Origin: Chitinophaga lutea
GTDB taxonomy: Bacteria; Bacteroidota; Bacteroidia; Chitinophagales; Chitinophagaceae
NCBI RefSeq assembly: GCF_003813775.1
Contig: NZ_RPDH01000003.1
Span: forward strand, 806,001 to 870,000
Length of the DNA stretch: 64,000 bases
Direction of reading: 5' to 3'
Shown piece by piece: positions 42,365 to 51,261 of the stretch. The translations under genes were made by a program, and so were the position numbers. Under the pieces are notes generated by a model. It was not told the origin of the DNA. It made no database searches and saw only the letters and a program-made list of their open reading frames with translations. Numbering within the stretch: position 1 is the stretch's first letter; each line of letters starts with the position of its first letter.

Positions 42365-45300
42365 ATGCTGGATACTTTTATCAGGCGGCCCGTGTTGTCG
42401 CTGGTGATCTCATTATTTATTGTATTGCTGGGCCTGCTGGCGCTTCTTGGCCTGCCGGTCACCCAGTTCCCTGATATCGTGCCGCCGTCTGTGACGGTAA
42501 CGGCGAAATATACCGGCGCCAACGCCGAAGTGTGCGCCAACGCCGTGGCCATCCCGCTCGAAAGAGCCATCAACGGCGTACCGGGCATGACGTACATGAC
42601 CTCCGTGTCGAGCAACAACGGCACTACGCTCATTACCGTCTTCTTCAAAGTAGGCACGGATCCCGACCAGGCTGCCGTGAACGTGCAGAACCGCGTGTCC
42701 ACCATCATCGACGAATTGCCGGAAGAGGTGATCAAGGCCGGGGTGACTACCGAAAAGGAAGTGAACAGCATGCTCCTGTACCTCAACATCATGAGCGAGG
42801 ACCCGGGGCTCGACGAAAACTTCATCTACAACTTCGCGGACATCAATGTGCTGAAAGAACTGAAAAGGATTGACGGCGTTGGTTTTGCCGAGATCATGGG
42901 TGCGAAGGAATACGCCATGCGCGTTTGGCTGCAGCCCGACCGGATGCTGGCCTACAACGTATCGGCGGATGAAGTGGTGCAGGCTATCCGCAAACAGAAT
43001 ATCGAGGCGGCGCCCGGCAAAACCGGCGAAAGCTCCGATAAGTCACCGCAGATGCTGCAATACGTGCTGCGGTACACCGGCAAGTTTTTTAAACCGGAAG
43101 AGTATGCGGACATCATCATCCGTGCGGACGAAAGCGGCTCCGTTCTTCGCCTGAAAGACATTGCGGATGTGGAGTTCGGCGCACTCACCTACGGTATGGT
43201 GTCGAAAACCGACGGCAAACCCTCGGCCTCCATCATGCTCAAACAGCGCCCCGGCTCCAACGCGCAGGAGGTAATCAAAAATGTGAAGCTCCGGATGGAA
43301 GAGTTGCAGCAAACTTCTTTCCCGCCGGGCATGACCTATAACTTCAACTACGACGTGTCGCGCTTCCTCAACGCGTCGATCAATAAAGTGGTGGTTACGC
43401 TGTTCGAGGCCTTTGTGCTGGTGTTCATCGTGGTGTTCCTGTTTTTGCAGGATTTCCGCTCCACGCTCATTCCCACGCTGGCCATTCCGGTGGCGCTCAT
43501 CGGTACCTTTGCGTTTATGCAGCTGATGGGCTTTTCGCTGAACCTGTTGACGTTGTTCGCCCTGGTGCTGTCGATCGGTATTGTCGTAGATAACGCCATC
43601 GTCGTCGTGGAGGCGGTGCACGCCAAAATGATGGAAACCCATCTGCCCGCCATGCAGGCCACGCTGGCATCCATGAAAGAGATCAGCGGGGCGGTGGTGG
43701 CCATTACGCTGGTGATGTCGGCCGTATTTATCCCGGTGGCCTTTTTGTCCGGCCCCGTGGGGGTGTTCTACCGCCAGTTCTCGCTCACGCTCGCCTTTGC
43801 GATCATTATTTCGGGCATCAACGCCCTGACGTTGACACCGGCGTTGTGCGCGCTGATGCTGAAGCACGACCCGGGTGCGCAACTGCGCCGAAACCCGCTG
43901 CAGCGTTTCTTCAATACGTTTAACCGCGGGTATACCACCACAGAAAACGGCTACAAACGTTTTGTAGGCCGCATCGCCGGGCGCCGCATCCTCACGCTGG
44001 TGCTCCTTGTGGGTTTCTTTGCCCTCACCTGGGGCGCCTCGGCCATCCTGCCGGGCGGCTTCATCCCGATGGAAGACCAGGGCATGATCTACGTGAACGT
44101 GACCACCCCGAACGGGGCCACGGTGGAAAGAACGTCGGCCGTGCTCGATGATGTGCAGCAAACCGCCGACGGCATGGAGGCGGTGGAATCCGTGTCCACG
44201 CTCGCAGGTTTCAGTCTCGTGAACGATGTGGCCGGCGCATCTTACGGGATGGGCATGATCAATCTGAAGCCCTGGGATGAGCGTGAAAAGTCGGTCGACC
44301 AGCTGATCACCGAATTGCAGGAAAAAACGAAACATATCAAAGACGCCAGCATTGAATATTTCCCGCCGCCCACCGTACCCGGTTTCGGGAACGCGAGCGG
44401 TTTCGAGCTGCGTGTGCTCGACCGCACCGGGGCCGACGATCTGCAGCAAACCGCCGATGTAACGCGGGCGTTCATTGCCGCGCTCACCAAACGCCCCGAA
44501 ATCGGCAGCGCTTTCACCAGCTTCGACCCCGAGTTCCCGCAATACATGATACATGTGGATCAGGCCATGGCGGCGAAAAAAGGCGTGAGCATCGACAATG
44601 CCATGAGCACCCTGCAAACGCTGCTGGGCAGCTTTTACGCCTCCAACTTCATCCGCTTCGGGCAGATGTATAAAGTGATGGTGCAGGCTTCACCCAACTT
44701 CCGCACGCAGCCGGAAGACGTGCTGAAGCTGCATGTAAAAAACGAGCAGGGAGAAATGGTGCCGTATTCCAACTTCATCAGGCTGGAAAGGGTATACGGC
44801 CCCGAACAGCTCACCCGTTACAATATGTACACCTCGGCCATGATCAATGGCGACGCCGCGCCCGGCTACAGCAGCGGCGAGGCCATTAAAGCCATCGAGG
44901 AAACGGCCGCCTCCGTGCTGCCGCGCGGCTTCAGTTTTGAATGGAGCGGCATGACGAGGGAACAGGTGCTCTCCGGCAACCAGGCCATATACATTTTCGG
45001 CATCTGCCTGCTGTTCGTGTACCTGTTGCTGGCCGCGCAGTATGAAAGTTTCCTCCTGCCTTTGCCGGTGTTGCTGTCATTGCCTGCAGGTATCTTCGGG
45101 GCGTTCATTTCCCTGAAAGTGGCCGGCCTCGAAAATAACATCTATGCACAGGTGGCGTTGGTGATGCTCATCGGCCTGCTCGGTAAAAACGCCATCCTGA
45201 TCGTGGAGTTCGCCATTCAGCGGCAGAAACAGGGGCTGACGGTGCTGAAGGCCGCCATCGAAGGCGGGGTGAGCCGTTTAAGGCCCATCCTCATGACGTC

Positions 45301-46921
45301 GTTTGCATTTGTGGCCGGGCTTATCCCGTTATGTATCGCCACCGGCGCGGGCGCCATGGGTAACCGTTCCATCGGTATGGCCGCCGCGGGCGGTATGTTG
45401 ATCGGCACCATCTTCGGGGTGATCGTGATCCCCGGGTTATATGTGTTGTTTGCCGTGATGAAAGTCAAAAAGAAGAAAATGAAAATAAAACCGGTGCATA
45501 CCGTTGTACTGCTGGTGGCATTGACAACCGCCGGCTGCGGCATGCCGAAAGAATTGCAGCTGCCGGAGCAAACCCAATTACCCGCCGCGTTCGAAGGCCC
45601 CGCCGCGGACACCACGGCCGGCATCGGCGGCCTCCCGCGTAATACCTTTTTTGCCGACCCGCATTTACGGAACCTGCTCGACACCGCCATGCGCAATAAC
45701 CGCGATGCGCTGGTGGCCCTGCAGCGCATGCAGGTCGCCAAAGCGCAGCTCACGATGGCCTCCAAAGCCTGGCTGCCTTCGCTCGACGCTGTGATCAGGG
45801 GAGGCGTGACCAAGTTCGGCGACTATACCATCGACGGGGTCGGCAACTACGACACGAACCTGTCGCCCAATATCAACAAAGACCAGCGCATTCCCGGCCC
45901 GGTGCCCGACTATTTCGCCGGCGTGCAAAGTTCCTGGGAAATCGACCTGTGGGGCCGGCTGAAGCATAAAAAGCGGGCCGCATATGCAAGGTACCTGGCG
46001 GGCCGCGAAGGGCTTCGGCTTGTGCACACCCAGCTGGCGGCGCAGGTAGCCGGCATGTATTATCAGCTCATGGCGCTCGATTACGAGTGGGAAGTGATCC
46101 GTCAGAACATCGCCCTCCAGGAAGCCGCCGTGGGTACGGTCAAAATCCAGCAGGAGGCCGGCCGCGCCAATTCGCTGGCGGTGCAGCAGTTCACGGCGCA
46201 GCTGCTCAATACCCGCAGTCTTGCTTATGGTGTGCAGCAGCAGCGGATACAACTGGAAAACCAGCTGAACACCCTGCTCGGCAGGCTCCCGCAGCCTGTT
46301 GCACGCGGCAGTTCGTTGCTCGACGCACCCCTCGCCACCGGTATCAAAACCGGCATCCCGGCCGCCATGCTGCAACGCAGGCCGGATGTGCAGCAGGCCA
46401 TGCTGGGCCTGGAGGCGGCGAAAGCGGACGTAAAAGCGGCGAAAGCGGCTTTCCTGCCTTCGCTGAACCTCACCGCGGCGCTGGGTTACAATGCGTTCAA
46501 GGCGGAGCTGCTGTTTAACCCGGCGTCGATCGCATATAATATCCTGGGCGGTGTAACCGCGCCCGTTTTCAATAAAAAGCAATTAAAAGCGCAATACGGC
46601 ATCGCGACGGCGGAAGGCGTCAGCGCCTTTTACGATTATCGGCAGGCCATCATTAACGGCTACCAGGAAGTGGTAACGTCGCTGCATCGCGTGGAGAACG
46701 CAGAGACCGCGTTTGCGCTCAAAGAAAAGGAAGTACTTGTGTTAAAAGAGGCCGTATCTACCGCCAGGGACCTGTTCGCCACCGGCTACGCGAATTACCT
46801 GGAAGTGATCAATACCCAGAAAAGTGTGCTGGAAGCCGAACTGGCACTGGCTCAATACAGGAAAGACGTTTTCCTGGGGACTATTGAGCTGTACAGGGCC
46901 CTCGGCGGGGGTACGGAGTAG
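42365..46921 (+). CDS. RND (HAE1) pump fused to TolC/NodT-type outer-membrane lipoprotein
   Basis: One 1518-residue frame joins two normally separate proteins. Residues 1-1038 are an AcrB/MexB-type pump: FIRRPVLSLVISLFIVLLG opening, periplasmic porter domains, a VVDNAIVVVEAV motif in helix 4 (Asp409; the second Asp of AcrB is Asn410), and GLLGKNAILIVEFA with the helix-10 Lys. Residues 1039-1518 start with MKIKPVHTVVLLVALTTAGC, itself a lipoprotein signal, and continue as an OMF with two channel repeats (FADPHLRNLLDTAMRNN; SSWEIDLWGRLKHKKRAA; LQRRPDVQQAMLGLEAA). The in-frame ATG at 45479 could be an internal start. The frame has no stop or shift between the parts. Confidence 0.92.
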   Translation: MLDTFIRRPVLSLVISLFIVLLGLLALLGLPVTQFPDIVPPSVTVTAKYTGANAEVCANAVAIPLERAINGVPGMTYMTSVSSNNGTTLITVFFKVGTDPDQAAVNVQNRVSTIIDELPEEVIKAGVTTEKEVNSMLLYLNIMSEDPGLDENFIYNFADINVLKELKRIDGVGFAEIMGAKEYAMRVWLQPDRMLAYNVSADEVVQAIRKQNIEAAPGKTGESSDKSPQMLQYVLRYTGKFFKPEEYADIIIRADESGSVLRLKDIADVEFGALTYGMVSKTDGKPSASIMLKQRPGSNAQEVIKNVKLRMEELQQTSFPPGMTYNFNYDVSRFLNASINKVVVTLFEAFVLVFIVVFLFLQDFRSTLIPTLAIPVALIGTFAFMQLMGFSLNLLTLFALVLSIGIVVDNAIVVVEAVHAKMMETHLPAMQATLASMKEISGAVVAITLVMSAVFIPVAFLSGPVGVFYRQFSLTLAFAIIISGINALTLTPALCALMLKHDPGAQLRRNPLQRFFNTFNRGYTTTENGYKRFVGRIAGRRILTLVLLVGFFALTWGASAILPGGFIPMEDQGMIYVNVTTPNGATVERTSAVLDDVQQTADGMEAVESVSTLAGFSLVNDVAGASYGMGMINLKPWDEREKSVDQLITELQEKTKHIKDASIEYFPPPTVPGFGNASGFELRVLDRTGADDLQQTADVTRAFIAALTKRPEIGSAFTSFDPEFPQYMIHVDQAMAAKKGVSIDNAMSTLQTLLGSFYASNFIRFGQMYKVMVQASPNFRTQPEDVLKLHVKNEQGEMVPYSNFIRLERVYGPEQLTRYNMYTSAMINGDAAPGYSSGEAIKAIEETAASVLPRGFSFEWSGMTREQVLSGNQAIYIFGICLLFVYLLLAAQYESFLLPLPVLLSLPAGIFGAFISLKVAGLENNIYAQVALVMLIGLLGKNAILIVEFAIQRQKQGLTVLKAAIEGGVSRLRPILMTSFAFVAGLIPLCIATGAGAMGNRSIGMAAAGGMLIGTIFGVIVIPGLYVLFAVMKVKKKKMKIKPVHTVVLLVALTTAGCGMPKELQLPEQTQLPAAFEGPAADTTAGIGGLPRNTFFADPHLRNLLDTAMRNNRDALVALQRMQVAKAQLTMASKAWLPSLDAVIRGGVTKFGDYTIDGVGNYDTNLSPNINKDQRIPGPVPDYFAGVQSSWEIDLWGRLKHKKRAAYARYLAGREGLRLVHTQLAAQVAGMYYQLMALDYEWEVIRQNIALQEAAVGTVKIQQEAGRANSLAVQQFTAQLLNTRSLAYGVQQQRIQLENQLNTLLGRLPQPVARGSSLLDAPLATGIKTGIPAAMLQRRPDVQQAMLGLEAAKADVKAAKAAFLPSLNLTAALGYNAFKAELLFNPASIAYNILGGVTAPVFNKKQLKAQYGIATAEGVSAFYDYRQAIINGYQEVVTSLHRVENAETAFALKEKEVLVLKEAVSTARDLFATGYANYLEVINTQKSVLEAELALAQYRKDVFLGTIELYRALGGGTE

Positions 46922-46927
46922 GTTGAA

Positions 46928-46955
46928 AAAGGCCGGCTGATGATGGCCGGCCTTT
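46928..46955 (+). terminator. Rho-independent terminator of the RND operon
   Basis: AAAGGCCGG / CCGGCCTTT arms around a 10-base loop begin 7 bases after the fusion gene stop and are followed by ACTTTTATTT. Confidence 0.8.
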
Positions 46956-47042
46956 ACTTTTATTTCCGTTTCTTCAATTTCGTGACAATGGATGCCGCCC
47001 GCTGAGTTAAAGGGGACATCGCGCGAATCCGCCACATTGTTT

Positions 47043-47291
47043 TTATTGCGGCTTCATCTTGTTGATGATTTCCTGCCACACCAGGCGGGCAATCTGTTCC
47101 TGTTCCACCGTTTTTAAGGCAAACTTTTCAGACACCTTCCCGTTTTCGTTGAATTCGAGGGTTTGGGGAATATAGTCTTCCGACTCTTCCGCATCCACAT
47201 AATAGGTGGTTTTCTGTTCTTCATGGTCCACGGCCACGTTGAAGCGGTAGGGCTTGTTCTCAATGTACACGGTGATGACGGTTGTTTCCAT
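47043..47291 (-). CDS. Small conserved-type hypothetical protein
   Basis: An 82-residue acidic protein: TVITVYIENKPYRFNVAVDHEEQKTTYYVDAEESEDYIPQTLEFNENG (strand-rich), then EKFALKTVEQEQIARLVWQEIINKM (helix). There is no signal peptide. The layout resembles the 76-residue gene at 7503-7733. Function is unknown. It is divergent from the predicted small RNA at 47378. The ATG at 47291 is the only sensible start. Confidence 0.6.
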   Translation of the reverse strand: METTVITVYIENKPYRFNVAVDHEEQKTTYYVDAEESEDYIPQTLEFNENGKVSEKFALKTVEQEQIARLVWQEIINKMKPQ

Positions 47292-47343
47292 GACGCAATG
47301 TTTCCTTTCCTCCCGAAAATACCGTGCCGGGCGATGGGGTATA

Positions 47344-47372
47344 TTGTATTTTAAATATTATTAATATCTTTG
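47344..47372 (+). promoter_or_regulatory. Promoter with -33 TTG and -7 TATCTTTG
   Basis: TTG at 47344-47346, an 18-base AT-rich spacer and TATCTTTG at 47365-47372 make the best match to the Bacteroidota consensus in the window. No + strand coding gene follows, only a terminator 47 bases after the expected start. Confidence 0.6.
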
Positions 47373-47377
47373 CGGCC

Positions 47378-47450
47378 ACTGCGAACTTTTTCAGCAACAG
47401 TTGAATGAATGATCAACGGCCGTCCCGGGAATACACGGGGCGGTTTTTTT
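47378..47450 (+). ncRNA. Predicted small RNA of about 73 nt
   Basis: It lies between the promoter at 47344-47372 and a terminator hairpin CCGTCCCG (47420-47427) / CGGGGCGG (47436-47443) followed by seven T (47444-47450). The interval lacks an open frame. The hairpin has its T run only on the + strand, so it does not belong to the kinase gene on the - strand. I do not recognise an RNA family. Confidence 0.5.
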
Positions 47451-48696
47451 ATGGGAATTGAATGGTAAAGCGGGTATCGCCGGGCGCTGCCGTTTCCAGC
47501 GAAAATACCCATCCGTGGCTGAGCAGCACTTCGCGCACTAAGGTAAGGCCGATGCCCTGTCCATTCGGTTTGGTGCTGTAAAAGGGAGAGAAGATATGTG
47601 CAGCCTCTCCGGCCGGAATGCCTTTGCCGGTGTCCGTGATCACCAGTTGCCGTTGGGTGGCGGTGATGTGGATGGTGCCTTTGCCGTCCATGGCTTCAAT
47701 GCTGTTTTTCAGGATATTGATGAGCGCCTGTTCCAGTTGCAATTCGTCGGCCATGAGCATCAATTCCCCTTCCTGCGGCAGTTCCGCCACAAACCGCACC
47801 TCGTGTTCCGCCGCTTTGAGCTCCATCAGTTTTACGACGGACGAGAGCACCCTGCCGAGGTCCGTCGGTTTTTTCGAAGGAGCGGGCAGTTTTACCAGTT
47901 CGGCGAAATTGCGCATAAAGGTATTCAGGTGCTGATTGCGGTGAATGGCCACTTCCAGCGCTTCCGTATGCTGCACGTCGAGCGATGCGGGCGCCCTGAG
48001 CGTGGAGGCAATGATGGAGTTCACGGGGCCGATGGTGTTGTTCACTTCATGGGCCATCATCCGGATCACTTTTTCGTACACCTTTTTCTCCGCTTTCAGG
48101 ATCTCCCCGGTAAGCTCTTCGATCATCACAAAATGCCGGGGAAAGCCGCGGTCGATGAAGTGCGACTTCTGCACTTTGTAAGCATCCACACCGGAAAAAG
48201 AGAGAATGCCGGACTCGCCGGATCGCAGGGCCCGCACCTGTTCGAGGAAACGGTCTTTTTTCAGCAGCTGTTCCGCCCTCGGGTTCACCTGCACCACCTG
48301 GTCGTCGAAGTCCATGATGATGATGCCGGTAGGAGAAGTCTGGATGAGTTTCTCCAGGAAAAAATGCTGCTGTTCCTGCAGGGTCCTTTCTTTCCGCAGT
48401 TCGTCCATCATCCGGTTGTATACATCGATCAGCTGGTCCATTTCCAGTGAACCGGTTTTCCGGAACTTCACGGAAAAGTCTTTATCCTGCATGGCTTCAA
48501 TCCCCTGCATCAGCGTTTTGAGCGGCTGCAGCAGCTGTCCGTAGAGCCGCCATGCCACTACCAGGGAAAGGAGGATGACGACTTCCGAGAAAAAGAAAAG
48601 CGCCATGTTCTCCCGGAAAATGTAATAGGAAAGCATGAGCGCCAGCCCGTGCAGGATGCCCACAAACAGGATGTATTTAGTCCGCAGTTTCATCAT
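47449..48696 (-). CDS. PAS-containing sensor histidine kinase
   Basis: A 415-residue membrane kinase. Two membrane helices lie at about 9-27 and 32-50 with almost no periplasmic loop, so it senses inside the membrane or cytoplasm. A HAMP-like linker is at about 51-105 and a PAS domain at about 112-195. The HisKA helix has His216 in MMAHEVNNTIGPVNS. The HATPase domain has ALINILKNSIEAMDG, TDTGKGIP and GQGIGLTLV. It resembles NtrY/NtrB-type kinases. The ATG at 48696 overlaps the response-regulator gene by 20 bases. Last gene of the export operon. Confidence 0.9.
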   Translation of the reverse strand: MMKLRTKYILFVGILHGLALMLSYYIFRENMALFFFSEVVILLSLVVAWRLYGQLLQPLKTLMQGIEAMQDKDFSVKFRKTGSLEMDQLIDVYNRMMDELRKERTLQEQQHFFLEKLIQTSPTGIIIMDFDDQVVQVNPRAEQLLKKDRFLEQVRALRSGESGILSFSGVDAYKVQKSHFIDRGFPRHFVMIEELTGEILKAEKKVYEKVIRMMAHEVNNTIGPVNSIIASTLRAPASLDVQHTEALEVAIHRNQHLNTFMRNFAELVKLPAPSKKPTDLGRVLSSVVKLMELKAAEHEVRFVAELPQEGELMLMADELQLEQALINILKNSIEAMDGKGTIHITATQRQLVITDTGKGIPAGEAAHIFSPFYSTKPNGQGIGLTLVREVLLSHGWVFSLETAAPGDTRFTIQFP

Positions 48697-50050
48697 AAGG
48701 AATGTTGTATTTCTCAAGGCGGCGGTACAATGCGCTACGGGTGAGGCCGAGGCTCACTGCGGCCTTGGCTATCCTGTGCTGGTGGAACTGCATGGCTTTC
48801 CGGATCATTTCCACTTCGAGCTCTTCCAGCGTCACCAGGCCTACGCCTGGCAGCTGCAGGCTGCCTTTTTTGACGGGCGACAGCTCCAGCTGGCGGCTGA
48901 AATCGTCCACGTCCAGCACATCGTTTTTGCTCACGAGAATGGTTCTTTCCACCAGGTTTTTCAGCTGCCGGATGTTGCCGGGCAGGGGCAGCTGCTGCAG
49001 CCATTTGATGGCGGCTTTTGTGACCGACAGGCCCGGCCGGTTGTAGATTTCACGAAGGTTACGGATGAAGCCGTTCACCAGCAGGGGAATGTCTTTGGGC
49101 CTTTCGCGCAGCGACGGCAACTGGATAGTGATGAGGTTGATGCGGTACAGCAGGTCTTCACGGAAAGTGCCGAGCGCCGCCATTTCGCCGAGCGGTTTGT
49201 TGGTGGCGCAGATCACGCGTACATCGGTGGTTTTGGTGCGGCTGCTGCCGAGTACTTCATATGTTTTATCCTGCAGCACCCGCAGCAGTTTCACCTGGCT
49301 GCCGGCATCCAGGTCGCCGATCTCGTCGAGGAAGATCGTGCCTTTGTTAGCCAGCTCGAAACGCCCCACCCGGTCGAAGCGGGCATCGGTGAACGCACCG
49401 CGCATATGCCCGAACATTTCGCTTTCGAACAGCGTGGTGGAAATACCGCCGAGATTCACTTTGATGAACGGCTTGTTGTGCCGCCGGCTGTTCTGGTGAA
49501 TGGCCTCTGCAATGAGCTCCTTGCCGGTGCCGCTTTCGCCCATGATGAGCACGGGTGCGTCGGTATCGGCCACGCGGCCGATGGTTTCGAGGATGCGAAG
49601 CATCGCCGGGTCGTCGCCCAGAATATGATGGAACTGATAGGTTTCGTCGAGTTGGCGGCGGGAGAGGGGTTTGGTCTTTTTATCCTGCAGGTCCAGCAGC
49701 GTGCGGATGGATTGCAGCATATTGTCGTTGCTCCAGGGTTTGGTGATGAAGTCGTTCGCGCCGAGCTTCATGCCCTGCACGGCCAGCGCGATGCTTCCCC
49801 AGCCGGTGATGAGGATGACGGGGATGGAGGCATCGTGCCGCCGGATGCGCTGCAGCAGTTCCATGCCTTCCTGCCCGCTCGTGCCGAGGGAAAAATTCAG
49901 GTCGAGCAGAATGAGCGAAGGCCGCGTTTTTTCAAGGAAGGCCATCGCTTCATCCGGCAGCCGCACACCGGCGGCTTCGTGCCCTTCCTGCCGCAAAAGC
50001 AGGAGCAGGGAGGTTCTTACAGCTACATCATCGTCGATAATCAGGATCAT
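48677..50050 (-). CDS. Sigma-54-dependent response regulator (NtrC family)
   Basis: A 457-residue enhancer-binding protein. The receiver domain (1-115) has acidic residues in IIDDD and the phospho-acceptor Asp50 in LILLDLNF. The AAA+ domain (about 140-375) has Walker A GESGTGKELIAEAI, a sigma-54 contact loop written GAFTDA rather than the classic GAFTGA, Walker B TIFLDEIGDLD and a second-region R-finger. A Fis-type HTH ends the protein (EMIRKAMQFHQHRIAKAAVSLGLTRSALYRRLEKYNI). It likely activates the operon from the candidate sigma-54 promoter at 55898. Confidence 0.92.
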   Translation of the reverse strand: MILIIDDDVAVRTSLLLLLRQEGHEAAGVRLPDEAMAFLEKTRPSLILLDLNFSLGTSGQEGMELLQRIRRHDASIPVILITGWGSIALAVQGMKLGANDFITKPWSNDNMLQSIRTLLDLQDKKTKPLSRRQLDETYQFHHILGDDPAMLRILETIGRVADTDAPVLIMGESGTGKELIAEAIHQNSRRHNKPFIKVNLGGISTTLFESEMFGHMRGAFTDARFDRVGRFELANKGTIFLDEIGDLDAGSQVKLLRVLQDKTYEVLGSSRTKTTDVRVICATNKPLGEMAALGTFREDLLYRINLITIQLPSLRERPKDIPLLVNGFIRNLREIYNRPGLSVTKAAIKWLQQLPLPGNIRQLKNLVERTILVSKNDVLDVDDFSRQLELSPVKKGSLQLPGVGLVTLEELEVEMIRKAMQFHQHRIAKAAVSLGLTRSALYRRLEKYNIPYDETAD

Positions 50051-50071
50051 ACGAGGTAAAAATAGGATTAA

Positions 50072-51250
50072 TTAATCTTCATGCAGCGCCACCGCCGGAT
50101 AAATGTTGGCGGCCTGCCTGCCGGGATACAGGGCACAGAGCACCGCCAGCGCATAAATGAACAGCGCCGCCAGCACGATGGCGATGATGTAAACGCCCTT
50201 CGGCATAAAAAACACGTTCAGCAACGGGAACTGCACGGCGAAAATCAGCCCCGTCACTACCGAAATGCTGGTGAGCACCATCGTTTCGCTCACCACCTGC
50301 CTGGTGATGGCCCCGCCGGTGGCACCCATGGCCCGCCGGAGCCCGATCTCGGCCTTGCGTTTGCTGATAGTGTACCACAATACCCCGAACAGGCCCAGCG
50401 ATACGTTGATGATCAGAAATCCCGCAATTACGCCGAATATGATCAGCGGAATGAGCGTGATGCTGTTTTTTACGACGCGTTTTTCGGTGAGGTGCTCGAT
50501 TTCCACGTTGGCATCCTGCATGATACCGGCCACCTGTTTGTACAACCGGCTCTCAAAACCGGCGTCGGCGCCGGGTTTTACTTTGATCAGCATGCGGCTC
50601 AGCCAGGCGTAGGAACCTTTGCCCGTGCGCTGGTAAATGGCGGGCCGCACGGACTTGTAATCGCCTTTGTCTTTCATGTTCTGCACCACCCCGGTAATGC
50701 GCACTTCGCGATCGCCTACCTTCATCACTTTCCCTATTGCGTCCTCCCCCGGGAAAAACTCTTCTTTCAGGGCCTGGTTGATCACGACCGGAGCGAGCTT
50801 GGCGCCATCGTCTTCCCGGCCGAACCAGCGGCCGCTGAGCAGTACGGGCTGCAGCACGCGGGGATAGTCGTCATCGCCGGAATAATGGTCGGTCATCACG
50901 TTTTGCTTGCCGCTGCTGATAGTGGAACTGTTCTCCGACATACTGAACGGACTATTATTGCTGACATACGAAACGGCCGCTACTTCCGGCGCATTGCCGA
51001 TGGCCTGTTTCAGCGTTTCGTAAAACAGGTTGAGAGAATCTTCGGACATGTCGCTACGGTCTTTGCTGTAGTAGCTCAGTGCCCATACATCGTCGTAGGT
51101 AAAGCCCATCGGGCGCCGGTAGTTCTGGTAATTGTACACGGCCAGCGTGAACACGGCGAACATGATGAGGAAAGAAAAAAATATTTCCGTCATCAGCAGG
51201 AAGTTCTGCTTCTTTTTATTCCATATGAGTTTGAAGAGATGTTTCAGCAT
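50072..51250 (-). CDS. MacB/FtsX-type ABC transporter permease
   Basis: A 392-residue permease: one N-terminal membrane helix (about 18-40), a long periplasmic MacB-PCD domain (about 45-265) with DYPRVLQPVLLSGRWF and VINQALKEEFFPGEDAIGKVMKVGDREVRITGVVQ, then three C-terminal helices. The cytoplasmic KRKAEIGLRRAMGATGGAI loop is diagnostic. It uses ATPase-driven mechanotransmission rather than direct transport. It is followed 21 bases later by the NtrC-type regulator gene and preceded by its paralogue. Confidence 0.9.
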   Translation of the reverse strand: MLKHLFKLIWNKKKQNFLLMTEIFFSFLIMFAVFTLAVYNYQNYRRPMGFTYDDVWALSYYSKDRSDMSEDSLNLFYETLKQAIGNAPEVAAVSYVSNNSPFSMSENSSTISSGKQNVMTDHYSGDDDYPRVLQPVLLSGRWFGREDDGAKLAPVVINQALKEEFFPGEDAIGKVMKVGDREVRITGVVQNMKDKGDYKSVRPAIYQRTGKGSYAWLSRMLIKVKPGADAGFESRLYKQVAGIMQDANVEIEHLTEKRVVKNSITLIPLIIFGVIAGFLIINVSLGLFGVLWYTISKRKAEIGLRRAMGATGGAITRQVVSETMVLTSISVVTGLIFAVQFPLLNVFFMPKGVYIIAIVLAALFIYALAVLCALYPGRQAANIYPAVALHED

Positions 51251-51261
51251 GGGATGTTGTT

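Noticed and set aside
43043-44617. 524-codon minus-strand frame opposite the RND pump
   Set aside because: His/Arg/Gly-rich low-complexity translation typical of an antisense frame.
48635-50059. 474-codon + strand frame opposite the NtrC-type regulator
   Set aside because: It mirrors the regulator gene and lacks recognisable motifs.
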